Part shown: piece after piece, positions 1 through 7,509 of the stretch
Layout of the letters: every line of letters starts with the position of its first letter
Position numbering within the stretch: position 1 is the first letter of the stretch
NCBI GenBank assembly: GCA_005800405.1
Contig: SYFN01000024.1
Coordinates: forward strand, 1 to 17,551
DNA: 17,551 bases
Source of the DNA: Burkholderiales bacterium
Lineage (GTDB): Bacteria > Pseudomonadota > Gammaproteobacteria > Burkholderiales > Burkholderiaceae_D
Direction: 5' to 3'
Made by a program: the position numbers and the translations under genes
Notes under the pieces: generated by a model
Databases searched by the model: none
What the model saw: the letters and a program-made list of their open reading frames with translations, nothing else
What the model was told of the DNA's origin: nothing

Positions 1-1122
1 ATCCACCGCTTCGCCGATGAAATACAAGCCCGGCACCGCATTGGCCATCATGGTCTGCTGGGACAAAGCCTGGGTGTCCACGCCACCCAGGGTCACCTCG
101 GCTTTTCTGTAACCCTCGGAACCATTGGGGATCAGCGTCCAGTGGTTCAGAGATTCACCAAGCTGACGCAATTTTTTGTCGGGCAAATCCGCCAGTCGGG
201 CGTCGGGCTGAAATTGATTGGCCAGCAGCCAGCCCTCAGCCAACCGGTTTGGCAACCACTGCGCTAGCCAATTGCCCAAGTTCTTCCGGATGCTGTGCTT
301 CCCCTCGATCAGCACCCGCGCGATATCGTGGCCGGGCAACAGATTCAGCATCAGGGACGCACCCTCCCGCCAGAAACTTGAAATCTGCAAAACCGCTGGG
401 CCCGAAAGCCCGCGATGGGTAAACAACAGATCCTCCCGAAATTGACCACGCGCTTTTTTCTCGCCCGTTGCTATATCAACCTCGATCGCAATGCCCGCAA
501 GCGGTACAAAACGCTCCCATGACTGCGCATCAAAAGTCAGTGGTACCAGCCCAGGCTCAGGCGCAATCAGCGGTATATCAAAATGCCTCGCAACACGAAA
601 CACAAAATCGGTGGCACCGATTTTGGGTATGGAAAGTCCACCCGTCGCAATCACGACCTGACGCGCCAGTACTTCGCCGCCCGAGGTACCAATGCGAAAT
701 CCCTCGACATCTTTGGCAACAGCTTTTACCTGAACTGGTCGCATCCATCGCACACCACCAAGATCGCATTCGGCTTTAAGCATCGAAATAATGTCTTCGG
801 CAGAGCGGTCGCAAAACAATTGACCCTTGTGTTTTTCATGAAAGGGAATGTTGTGACGCCTGACCAGGGTAATGAAGTCCTGCGGCGTGTAACGCGACAA
901 AGCACTGCGACAAAAATGCGGATTTTGCGACAGAAAATTCTGCGGACTGGCGTCCCTGTTCGTGAAATTGCAGCGCCCACCCCCCGAGATCCGTATTTTT
1001 TCAGCCAGCTTTTCTGCATGATCGATCAGCACCACACGCTTGCCACGCTGGCCCGCGACACTGGCGCACATCATGCCCGCAGCACCCGCACCGATCACTG
1101 CAACATCCATGATCTCGCTCAT
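1..1122 (-). CDS. YhiN/BaiN (HI0933)-family FAD-dependent oxidoreductase, C-terminus cut by window edge
   Basis: This is the first 374 codons of a flavoprotein that runs off the left edge. Seen: an N-terminal dinucleotide-binding fold, VAVIGAGAAGMM around residues 7-18 (GxGxxG at G11-G16); the family motif ISGGGRCNFTN near residue 40; a second nucleotide-contact segment VVIATGGLSIPKIGATD; and near the cut a GLYFIGEAVD segment that in this family precedes the last 20-30 residues. Known of the family: FAD-dependent reductases. BaiN in gut clostridia acts on bile acid intermediates, but most proteobacterial members have no proven substrate, so that role should not be carried over. The start at 1122 is chosen because its ATG overlaps the TGA of the upstream gene as ATGA, which suggests translational coupling. 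A second in-frame ATG lies at 1110. Family call secure, substrate unknown. Confidence 0.9.
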   Translation of the reverse strand, partial: MSEIMDVAVIGAGAAGMMCASVAGQRGKRVVLIDHAEKLAEKIRISGGGRCNFTNRDASPQNFLSQNPHFCRSALSRYTPQDFITLVRRHNIPFHEKHKGQLFCDRSAEDIISMLKAECDLGGVRWMRPVQVKAVAKDVEGFRIGTSGGEVLARQVVIATGGLSIPKIGATDFVFRVARHFDIPLIAPEPGLVPLTFDAQSWERFVPLAGIAIEVDIATGEKKARGQFREDLLFTHRGLSGPAVLQISSFWREGASLMLNLLPGHDIARVLIEGKHSIRKNLGNWLAQWLPNRLAEGWLLANQFQPDARLADLPDKKLRQLGESLNHWTLIPNGSEGYRKAEVTLGGVDTQALSQQTMMANAVPGLYFIGEAVD

Positions 1123-2090
1123 CGCCTCAGGCTCGTGATCATTTGTCGCGCGATCTGCGCGCATTGAGCAGCCTGCTCCGCAATCGGAGCCGGAATGGGT
1201 TGCTTTCCTGCGAGAGCCTGCGTGATCCAGTCGGCAGTCGTGGCTGCATCACTGGCGGGAGGCAAAGGCGGCATTTTATCCACCGGCTCTTGGCGTTCAA
1301 TCAGCGTGCTGGCCTGATTTTGATGAAACCAGATCACCGCCTGCGCACGCTTTGCATTGGCAACAGTTTCACCCTCGGTACCACGCATCAGCAACACGTC
1401 GCCTCGCTGGGCCGGCGCTGCTTCGGAAAAATAGGAGGTCAACATCGTTAAATATTCAGGATGCGTGTAAGACACCAAACGTAATGCCGGCTGAGCAAAG
1501 GGCTGCATGATCTTGACCAGTGTGTGCGTCGAATTGCGCAGCCCCAGCACGCGCCGCATTTCCAGCATGCGGTGTAATTTTGGCGCAAGCGCAGCGATGG
1601 GCATGAACACCGGGAGCTTGCTTTCAAAAGCGCTACGCAAAGAATTCGCCTGCGTTGATGGCGAAATACCCATTTGGTTCAGAATCTCTGCGGTGGTCAC
1701 TCTCCCGGGATCGTCCAGCACGCCGTGAACCAGCACCGGTACGCCTTCTCGAGAAAGCAGCATCGCCAGTAATGGCGTGAGGTTAGGCATCTGCCTTGAG
1801 CCGTTGTAGCTGGGAATCACCACGGGCGCGAACGGCACATCGGGCGCCTCCAGTGCCTCGAAAGCAGCTTCCGCTGCATCCAGAAAACCGGCAATCTCGC
1901 CCACAGATTCGCCCTTGATTCGCATGCTAATAAGAAAGGCGCCCATCTCGAGATCTGATAACTTACCATTGAGCATCGCGGCATACAGACGGCGTGCATC
2001 ATCGCGCGAGAGATCACGCGCACCCTTCTTGCCACGACCGATTTCGCGAATGAACGGTGCCGCCAGCAATGGATTTTCAAAGTTTTGCAT
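1119..2090 (-). CDS. ybiB: YbiB/TrpD2-type anthranilate phosphoribosyltransferase-fold, probable nucleic-acid-binding protein
   Basis: 323 residues, about the length of E. coli YbiB (320). Seen: an N-terminal helical part with IREIGRGKKGARDLSRDDA and LEMGAFLISMRIKGES, then the TrpD-like core with IPSYNGSRQMPNLTPLLA, VLVHGVLDDPGRVTT, LGLRNSTHTLVKIMQPF and LLMRGTEGE. These resemble the E. coli YbiB sequence as I recall it. Known of the family: YbiB (TrpD2) has the anthranilate phosphoribosyltransferase fold but lacks that activity, and binds DNA and RNA non-specifically; the E. coli gene has been reported as LexA-controlled. It is therefore not annotated as tryptophan biosynthesis, and no trp genes are nearby. 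Its TGA overlaps the start of the downstream flavoprotein gene (ATGA), so the two are probably one transcript. The Shine-Dalgarno before the ATG at 2090 is weak. Confidence 0.85.
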   Translation of the reverse strand: MQNFENPLLAAPFIREIGRGKKGARDLSRDDARRLYAAMLNGKLSDLEMGAFLISMRIKGESVGEIAGFLDAAEAAFEALEAPDVPFAPVVIPSYNGSRQMPNLTPLLAMLLSREGVPVLVHGVLDDPGRVTTAEILNQMGISPSTQANSLRSAFESKLPVFMPIAALAPKLHRMLEMRRVLGLRNSTHTLVKIMQPFAQPALRLVSYTHPEYLTMLTSYFSEAAPAQRGDVLLMRGTEGETVANAKRAQAVIWFHQNQASTLIERQEPVDKMPPLPPASDAATTADWITQALAGKQPIPAPIAEQAAQCAQIARQMITSLRR

Positions 2091-2331
2091 CCGCGAAGCT
2101 TACAACGATTCATACATCATGGTGAAACCACCTGCTCCACCATCCGCATGCATCATGCCTACGCAAAAGCCATACTAAGCGACTCAGGGACTGGTCAAGC
2201 ATAGCCGGTTACAGACGAGAATACGCACATCAGCAGTAGCAGCATCCCACTCAGCGCAGACATCGAAAACCAGATACTGATACGCTTACTTTAAAATACG
2301 CGAACAAACCCACTCGTCATTTCACCTTTCC
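2091..2331. promoter_or_regulatory. Divergent intergenic region between ybiB and tsaD with weak promoter candidates
   Basis: 241 bases separate two divergent starts, so both promoters should lie here. For tsaD (plus) the best -10 is TAAAAT at 2292-2297, about 35 bases before the start, with no good -35 at 16-18 bases. For ybiB (minus) there is TTGACC at 2198-2193 followed after 15 bases by TAGTAT at 2177-2172, which is a short spacer. The stretch before the tsaD ATG is pyrimidine-rich (CACCTTTCC) and has no Shine-Dalgarno. No CTG-N10-CAG LexA box was found. Both promoter calls are weak inferences. Confidence 0.3.
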
Positions 2332-3354
2332 ATGATCGTTCTCGGTGTCGAATCCTCCTGTGATGAAACAGGCATCGCTCTATATGACACCGAACGCGGA
2401 CTGCTCGCGCATGCTCTGCATTCCCAGATTGCGATGCACCAGGCCTATGGCGGCGTTGTACCTGAGCTCGCCTCACGTGATCATGTCCGTCGCGCGATAC
2501 CCCTGTTGGAACAAGTGCTCACGGACAGCGGCGAATCCGTCTCATCCATTGATGCGATCGCTTACACGCAAGGTCCAGGCCTGGCCGGCGCACTGCTGGT
2601 GGGCGCCTCAATCGCCAACGGTCTGGCGCTGGCGCTCAACAAACCTGTGATCGGCGTTCATCATCTTGAGGGTCATCTGCTGTCGCCTCTGCTGGCGAAA
2701 CAAGCACCCGAATTTCCATTTGTCGCGCTATTGGTATCGGGAGGTCATACGCAGCTCATGCGCGTCGACGATGTAGGCGAGTACACGCTGCTTGGCGAAA
2801 CACTGGATGATGCTGCCGGTGAGGCTTTCGACAAATCAGCCAAGCTGCTTGGACTTGGCTATCCCGGCGGTCCAGCGATTTCTCGCCTCGCAGAATTAGG
2901 CAACCCTAGCCTCCTTGATCTGCCGCGCCCAATGCTGCATTCGAAAAATCTGGATTTCAGCTTCTCGGGTTTGAAAACAGCCGTACTAACAGTAGTGAAG
3001 AAGCAGGAAGGCGAAATGACCGATACAATCCGCGCCGCGATCGCGCGCGCCTTCGTGGATGCGATCGTCGAAGTGCTGGTCGCAAAATGTCTGGCAGCGG
3101 TCAAGCAGACTGGCATGAAACGGTTGGTGATTGCTGGCGGTGTGGGAGCCAATACCCAACTACGCCAAGCACTAAACGAGGCGGCAACAAAAAAATGTTT
3201 CGAGGTGTTTTATCCGGATCTGGCACTGTGCACCGACAACGGGGCCATGATCGCGCTGGCGGGCGCATTACGCATTGCGCGCCATCCGCAGTCAGCGCAC
3301 TTTGATTACGTTTTCAATGTCAAACCGCGCTGGCCACTGGATGCGATCGACTGA
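2332..3354 (+). CDS. tsaD: tRNA N6-threonylcarbamoyladenosine synthase catalytic subunit TsaD
   Basis: 340 residues, full family length. TsaD transfers the threonylcarbamoyl group from TsaC-made threonylcarbamoyl-AMP to A37 of ANN-decoding tRNAs, working in the cytoplasm with TsaB and TsaE. Seen: [14 protein letters not shown] at the N-terminus (ASKHA ATPase fold); the metal-binding HLEGH with H111 and H115; [49 protein letters not shown]; and a C-terminal CTDNGAMIA in which the Asp is a family metal ligand. The start is the family-standard MIVLGVESS; no Shine-Dalgarno is visible before it. tsaE of the same pathway is about 7.6 kb away. tsaB and tsaC are not in the window. The stop lies 8 bases from the convergent plsY stop with no visible terminator, so the two transcripts probably overlap at their 3' ends. 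Confidence 0.98.
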   Translation: MIVLGVESSCDETGIALYDTERGLLAHALHSQIAMHQAYGGVVPELASRDHVRRAIPLLEQVLTDSGESVSSIDAIAYTQGPGLAGALLVGASIANGLALALNKPVIGVHHLEGHLLSPLLAKQAPEFPFVALLVSGGHTQLMRVDDVGEYTLLGETLDDAAGEAFDKSAKLLGLGYPGGPAISRLAELGNPSLLDLPRPMLHSKNLDFSFSGLKTAVLTVVKKQEGEMTDTIRAAIARAFVDAIVEVLVAKCLAAVKQTGMKRLVIAGGVGANTQLRQALNEAATKKCFEVFYPDLALCTDNGAMIALAGALRIARHPQSAHFDYVFNVKPRWPLDAID

Positions 3355-3362
3355 TCCGTCCC

Positions 3363-4028
3363 TCAGCTGTCCTTCGCTTGTTCGACCGCGGTATCTTCCT
3401 GCGCTTTTCTTTCGGATCGTCTGGCCAAACGGGTTTCCGTACCGTCCCTAATATTGGCAATGTTGCCACGGTGACGATAAATCAAGATGCCGCTCATCAG
3501 GAAGATCGCCACCAATTTGACACCGGGACCGAACAGCAACAACTGGTAGATGGGTGCAAATACCGCCGCTACCAGCGCTGCCAGCGAGGAATAACGGTAG
3601 GTATAGGCGATGATGATCCAGGTGCAGAGCGTTGTCACGCCCACCGGTGGACTGAGCGCAAGAAGTACACCGAGGGCCGTTGCAACCCCCTTGCCCCCCT
3701 TGAATCCGAAAAACACGGGCCAAACGTGCCCGGCAAACACCGCAAATGCAGCAAGCGACACACCGGCTATTCCCAGCTCCAGTGGGGTACTGAAATAGAT
3801 AGCCAGCACTACGGCAAACCAGCCTTTTGCACAATCACCCACAAGTGTGAGTACAGCTGCGAGTTTATTGCCCGTTCTGAGCACATTGGTTGCGCCGGGA
3901 TTTTGTGAACCATAGGTGCGCGGATCCTCGAGCCGCAAAAGTTTGCTGACGACGATGGCGAAGGATACCGAGCCCATCAGATAAGCGCTCATAGCAAACA
4001 CAATAATGTTCATTGTCGCCGCGTGCAT
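3363..4028 (-). CDS. plsY: Glycerol-3-phosphate acyltransferase PlsY
   Basis: An integral inner-membrane enzyme that transfers the acyl group of acyl-phosphate (made by PlsX) to the sn-1 position of glycerol-3-phosphate, the first step of phospholipid synthesis. Seen in 221 residues: several hydrophobic segments and all three PlsY signature motifs in order, [16 protein letters not shown] (residues 40-55), [18 protein letters not shown] (100-117) and [13 protein letters not shown] (186-198). The start at 4028 has GGGA five bases upstream. A second ATG five codons in (4013, [15 protein letters not shown]) fits the usual family N-terminus and cannot be excluded. The charged, Glu/Lys/Arg-rich tail after residue 198 is longer than in many homologues. 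It follows xerD by 46 bases on the same strand and is the last gene of the minus-strand run. Confidence 0.97.
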   Translation of the reverse strand: MHAATMNIIVFAMSAYLMGSVSFAIVVSKLLRLEDPRTYGSQNPGATNVLRTGNKLAAVLTLVGDCAKGWFAVVLAIYFSTPLELGIAGVSLAAFAVFAGHVWPVFFGFKGGKGVATALGVLLALSPPVGVTTLCTWIIIAYTYRYSSLAALVAAVFAPIYQLLLFGPGVKLVAIFLMSGILIYRHRGNIANIRDGTETRLARRSERKAQEDTAVEQAKDS

Positions 4029-4074
4029 ACGATTCCCGTCACTGAAGATTCGCCATTATGCAATAGTTGACTCA

Positions 4075-4992
4075 TCAGCCTCGCGGATGATGCTGCGCAT
4101 GGATTTTCTTGAGCCGCTCGCGCGCGACATGGGTGTAAATCTGCGTGGTTGATATATCCGCATGACCCAGCAATAGCTGAACCACACGCAGATCAGCACC
4201 GTGGTTGAGCAAATGCGTTGCGAACGCATGGCGCAAGGTATGCGGCGACAGCGGCACATTCACGCCCGCCTGAAGCGCGTATTTTTTTATCAGCGTCCAG
4301 AACATTTGTCGGGTCATCGGACCCCCCAGCGCAGTGACGAAGAGCGCGTCATTCACTTTGCTATCCAGAATCTGGTGACGAGCATCGCGCAGATAGCGCT
4401 CTATCCATGCGCGCGCCTCCTCGCCGAAAGGGACTAGCCGGGTCTTGTTACCCTTGCCCGTCACACGCAACACGCCTTCATTCATTCCAACTTCAACACT
4501 CTTTAACAGCACCAGCTCCGATACCCGCAAGCCGCTGGCATACATCAGTTCAAGCATCGTTCTGTCACGTAGACCAAGCGCGATATTGACATCGGGTGCG
4601 GCCAGCAAAGCTTCGACATGTTGTTCAGAGAGTGTCTTGGGAAATCTTGGCGGCTGCTTTGCCGAGTGCAGTCGCAGACACGGATCTGCGCTGACACGAT
4701 GATTGCGCAGCGCGAACTGATAAAACCGCCGCAAGACCGCCAGTCGTCGATTGGCCGAACTGGCCTTGCTGCCCGCATGCTTGAACGCGAAGTAGGCATG
4801 TAGATCCGCGTCGGTGGCTTCGTACAAAGTTTTTGATCGCGCCGTCATCAACCAATCGGCAAATAGCAGCAGATCGTGCTTGTAAGCATCGAGCGTGTTT
4901 TTTGACAAACCATCTTCCAGCCATAGCGCATCGCAGAACTCATCAGCAGCCCCTTGCCCCGCACGCGCCGCAGTCGATGCTGCCGTCTTCAT
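4075..4992 (-). CDS. xerD: Site-specific tyrosine recombinase XerD
   Basis: 305 residues. With XerC it resolves chromosome dimers at dif under FtsK control. Seen: an N-terminal SAM-like core-binding domain (WLEDGLSKNTLDAYKHDL, residues 24-41) and a C-terminal catalytic domain with the tyrosine-recombinase set R156 (ASGLRVSEL), K180 (TGKGNKTR), H251 and R254 (HTLRHAF), H277 (LLGHADIS) and nucleophile Y286 (STTQIYTHV). The ending RLKKIHAQHHPRG resembles XerD rather than XerC. Phage or integron integrases share the catalytic residues, but the compact 305-residue length and the housekeeping neighbours argue for Xer. Its ATG overlaps the ogt stop as TGATG, so it is probably translated by coupling to ogt; the local Shine-Dalgarno is poor. 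The N-terminal 15 residues are Ala/Gly-rich and look like a non-conserved extension. Confidence 0.95.
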   Translation of the reverse strand: MKTAASTAARAGQGAADEFCDALWLEDGLSKNTLDAYKHDLLLFADWLMTARSKTLYEATDADLHAYFAFKHAGSKASSANRRLAVLRRFYQFALRNHRVSADPCLRLHSAKQPPRFPKTLSEQHVEALLAAPDVNIALGLRDRTMLELMYASGLRVSELVLLKSVEVGMNEGVLRVTGKGNKTRLVPFGEEARAWIERYLRDARHQILDSKVNDALFVTALGGPMTRQMFWTLIKKYALQAGVNVPLSPHTLRHAFATHLLNHGADLRVVQLLLGHADISTTQIYTHVARERLKKIHAQHHPRG

Positions 4993-5501
4993 CAGAAGCC
5001 CGGCACCTGTTCGTGGTGCAGCAGCCAGCGTTTAACGCCCTGATGAAAACCACCATCATGCCGCGCAAAACCACCAATACCTCCGGCCGCGGTCACACGG
5101 TGACAGGGAATGATTAGTGGGTACCAGTTGGCACCACAGGCCTGCCCGACCGCGCGCGGTGCAGAGCGTATTTTTTGGGCGACCTCGCCATAGGTGAGCA
5201 CTGTGCCGCGCGGGATTGTATTGATGACAGACCACACTTTACGCTTATGATCAGTACCAACCTCAGGCAAATCAAGATCAAAGGCGTAGTCGGGATTGTT
5301 CAGATAAGCAGCGACCTGCACTGCTACTTTTTTAGAGAGTTTATCGGTTGCCGCCTTCGCTTTGTACTGTGGTGGCAGATAAATCAGTTCGTGCAACACG
5401 TCACCGCTACTCCGTATGCCAATCGCGCCAAACGGGGCCGGCACAATCGCGGAAAAAATATCAGTAGCTGATGCCTTCATATGCACTTTCTCAATCAGCA
5501 T
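4992..5501 (-). CDS. ogt: Methylated-DNA-[protein]-cysteine S-methyltransferase (Ogt type)
   Basis: 169 residues. It repairs O6-alkylguanine by irreversible transfer of the alkyl group to its own cysteine. Seen: an N-terminal alpha/beta part (FGAIGIRSSGDVLHELIYLP), the helix-turn-helix region with RKVWSVINTIPRGTVLTYGEVAQ, the arginine finger R116 in SAPRAVG, and the active site IIPCHRV with C133. No Ada N-terminal metal-binding domain or AraC domain is present, so it is the stand-alone enzyme and not the Ada regulator. The start at 5501 lies 7 bases after the dctM stop; a second ATG at residue 8 (5480) is possible, and neither has a strong Shine-Dalgarno. The TGATG overlap with xerD ties the two genes. 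Its place behind a TRAP transporter suggests shared transcription rather than shared function. Confidence 0.95.
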   Translation of the reverse strand: MLIEKVHMKASATDIFSAIVPAPFGAIGIRSSGDVLHELIYLPPQYKAKAATDKLSKKVAVQVAAYLNNPDYAFDLDLPEVGTDHKRKVWSVINTIPRGTVLTYGEVAQKIRSAPRAVGQACGANWYPLIIPCHRVTAAGGIGGFARHDGGFHQGVKRWLLHHEQVPGF

Positions 5502-5508
5502 TCATCGA

Positions 5509-6792
5509 TCAACTGCCAAAAACCAGGCGCGGCAGCCATAGCGAAATTTGCGGCACATAGGTCACCAGAAGCAGAAAACCAACCATAGTCAGCAGCCAGG
5601 GCAAGACGGCGATAGTGAGTTCAGTAATGCCCATCTTCGTGATTCCTGATGCCACATACAGATTCAAGCCGACGGGTGGATGGCACATGCCAATCTCCAT
5701 GTTAACCACCATGATGATGCCAAAGTGAACTGGATCTACGCCCAGCGCCATCGCGACCGGAAACAGTATAGGTGCCATGATCAGCACGATGGATGAGGGC
5801 TCCATCACATTCCCGGCCAACAGTAAGAGCAAATTCACCACCAGCAGGAAGCCGATCATACCCAGTCCCATGTCCATGATGCCGCCGGCCATTGCTTGCG
5901 GAATGCCTTCGCTGGTCATGAGAAAAGAGAAGAGTACCGCGTTGGTAATGATGTAGAGCAGCATGGCCGACATCGCTGCAGAATCGAGCAAGACTTTCGG
6001 CACTTGTCGAAAATTCAGATCTTTATAGACAAAGACAGCAATTGCAAACGCATACACAGCCGATACAGCAGCCGCCTCGGTCGGGGTAAACATACCGCTG
6101 TAAATTCCACCAATCACCACCACGATCAGCAACAAGCCCCAAACGCTACGCTGGAAAGCGCGCCAGCACTCGGCGAAACTCGCGCGTGGCAGACGAGGAT
6201 AATTTTTTTTGCGGGCAAGGACCCAGGTGGTGAGGCCTAACAAAAACGCCAGCAAGAGGCCGGGGATGACACCCGCCATAAACAACTTGCCCACCGATGT
6301 GTTGGTTGACACCGAATACATCACCATCACGATCGATGGCGGTATCAGAATGCCGAGTGCGCCGGATGTCGTGACCACCCCGGCGCCAAATGATTTCGGA
6401 TAACCCTGCTCCAGCATCGCAGGTAACAGTATCGATCCGATCGCCACCACAGTCGCCGGCGAAGAACCCGACACCGCTGCAAACAAGGCACACGCCAGCA
6501 CACCGGACAAGGCCAGCCCGCCATGCCAGTGACCTACCATGGAGGTCGCAAACTCAATCATGCGCCGTGCCACACCCCCATGCGTGAGGAAATTCCCCGC
6601 AAGGATGAAGAAGGGTATGGCCATGATTTCAAACTTTTCAATGCCAGTAAAAAGTTTGAGTGCCACGGCCTGCACTGGCACATCGGTCATGGTAAATAAA
6701 AAACTTAGTACGGTCAGACCCAGTGCGATTGAAATCGGCATGCCCGTCAGCATCAGAACGACCAGCAAAACAAAGATGAAAAGTGTGTTCAT
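5509..6792 (-). CDS. dctM: TRAP transporter large permease subunit (DctM family)
   Basis: 427 residues, normal for DctM. It forms the Na+-coupled transport channel of a tripartite ATP-independent periplasmic carrier, together with the small subunit and the periplasmic binding protein. Seen: about 12 hydrophobic segments and family-typical stretches LMLTGMPISIALGL at the N-terminus, FFILAGNFLTHGGVARRM, ALFAAVSGSSPATVVAIGSI, GALGILIPPSIVMVMY, GMFTPTEAAAVSAVYA and MEIGMCHPPVGLNLYVASG. The start is well supported: GGAGG (6804-6800) sits 7 bases before the ATG inside the end of dctQ, and the dctQ stop overlaps the ATG as ATGA. This gives tight, stoichiometric coupling of the two membrane subunits. 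The ogt start follows after 7 bases. Confidence 0.97.
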   Translation of the reverse strand: MNTLFIFVLLVVLMLTGMPISIALGLTVLSFLFTMTDVPVQAVALKLFTGIEKFEIMAIPFFILAGNFLTHGGVARRMIEFATSMVGHWHGGLALSGVLACALFAAVSGSSPATVVAIGSILLPAMLEQGYPKSFGAGVVTTSGALGILIPPSIVMVMYSVSTNTSVGKLFMAGVIPGLLLAFLLGLTTWVLARKKNYPRLPRASFAECWRAFQRSVWGLLLIVVVIGGIYSGMFTPTEAAAVSAVYAFAIAVFVYKDLNFRQVPKVLLDSAAMSAMLLYIITNAVLFSFLMTSEGIPQAMAGGIMDMGLGMIGFLLVVNLLLLLAGNVMEPSSIVLIMAPILFPVAMALGVDPVHFGIIMVVNMEIGMCHPPVGLNLYVASGITKMGITELTIAVLPWLLTMVGFLLLVTYVPQISLWLPRLVFGS

Positions 6793-7349
6793 TGCCGACC
6801 CTCCGCAGCATCTTCGGTGAGACCTTCGACGTGCGCATGGTCGTGGACCGGCAATTCACCGCCTCGTGCAAAACGCCAGGCGACCTGAAGAAAACGAAAG
6901 CACATCAAGGCAGAACCCAGAGGAATCGCCAGATACACGATCCAGATGGGCAGCTCGAGTACCTCGGAAGTGCTTGAAGTATTCGAGAGTTCGTAAACGA
7001 AGTCGGCACCCAAGCTGGCAATAATGCCGGTAAAAATTGCACCTGCGAACAGTCCAAACAAGATGAATCCGCGACGACGACGCTCATCCAGTCGGTTGAC
7101 CAGCACGTCTACGCCCACATGAATGCCTGTCCGAACACCATAAGCAGCACCAAACTTCGCCATCCAGACAAACAGATAAATCGTCAACTCCTGCGCCCAG
7201 CTAGTATTCACCCGCAGCAGCCAGTCCTGCAACCCGGGAATAGCCAATCCTGATGTGTAGCGATGAAGTACCGCGGCAAAGATAATCAGTGTTGCGGCAC
7301 CCATCAAGGCTGCGATGAACCACTCTTCAAGATGATCAAGGATTTTCAT
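6789..7349 (-). CDS. dctQ: TRAP transporter small permease subunit (DctQ family)
   Basis: 186 residues with four predicted membrane segments (about residues 11-29, 53-72, 94-114 and 133-151), the DctQ arrangement. Seen: HRYTSG near the end of the first segment and SWAQELTIYLFVWMAKFGAAYGVRTGIHVGVDVL, which carries the family W-x-x-E and R-x-x-x-H/I-x-x-D features. The cytoplasmic tail after residue 160 is acidic with a small His cluster (VHDHAHVEG). DctQ assembles with DctM in the inner membrane and is needed for transport. It starts 160 bases after dctP, the only long gap within the transporter genes, and I see no Shine-Dalgarno before the ATG at 7349. A five-codon ORF (7363-7346) ends across its start codon as ATGA, but this ORF also lacks a ribosome site. 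Confidence 0.93.
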   Translation of the reverse strand: MKILDHLEEWFIAALMGAATLIIFAAVLHRYTSGLAIPGLQDWLLRVNTSWAQELTIYLFVWMAKFGAAYGVRTGIHVGVDVLVNRLDERRRRGFILFGLFAGAIFTGIIASLGADFVYELSNTSSTSEVLELPIWIVYLAIPLGSALMCFRFLQVAWRFARGGELPVHDHAHVEGLTEDAAEGRQ

Positions 7350-7509
7350 ATAGAGGTATTCATCGACGGGTCAAATAGCGTTTCGAATAGCTTCTCATTT
7401 TCATCATTCAACGCATCGGACGCAAAATGAAAGACGCTGGATCCCGGCATACACAGGACTAACAAACCAATGGGTTGGCGCATTTAGCCCACACCGATAG
7501 GGAACGCGC
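7350..7509 (-). other. Intra-operon gap between dctP and dctQ with half of a palindromic repeat
   Basis: 160 bases without a gene. It holds one arm of the window's palindromic repeat (7430-7448, 18 of 19 bases identical to 9601-9619) and no clear terminator or strong promoter. In TRAP operons the binding protein is commonly needed in excess over the permeases, and a gap of this kind could give that through 3'-end processing or partial termination. That is inference only. Confidence 0.5.
7430..7448. repeat. Palindromic intergenic repeat, half copy
   Basis: AAAGACGCTGGATCCCGGC matches copy 1 positions 9601-9619 at 18 of 19 bases, then identity stops exactly where the loop and second arm should follow. 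It is therefore a truncated relic of the same element, lying in the dctP-dctQ gap. Confidence 0.7.

Noticed and set aside
583..1167. 194-codon plus-strand open frame
   Set aside because: It is antisense to the YhiN flavoprotein, whose frame carries clear FAD-binding and ISGGGRCN motifs. The plus frame has no recognisable domain.
1119..2090. TrpD, anthranilate phosphoribosyltransferase of tryptophan synthesis
   Set aside because: The sequence follows YbiB (PSYNG, MRGTEGE) rather than true TrpD, and no trp genes surround it.
2091..2331. LexA (SOS) box upstream of the ybiB homologue
   Set aside because: The E. coli gene has been reported as LexA-regulated, so I looked for CTG-N10-CAG on both strands and found none.
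4075..4992. XerD as a phage or integron integrase marking a mobile island
   Set aside because: Length, C-terminal RLKKIHAQHHPRG and tight overlap with ogt fit the housekeeping recombinase. No attachment repeats, tRNA or cargo genes are nearby.
7346..7363. Five-codon ORF overlapping the dctQ start as a coupling peptide
   Set aside because: It has no ribosome site of its own and is short enough to arise by chance.
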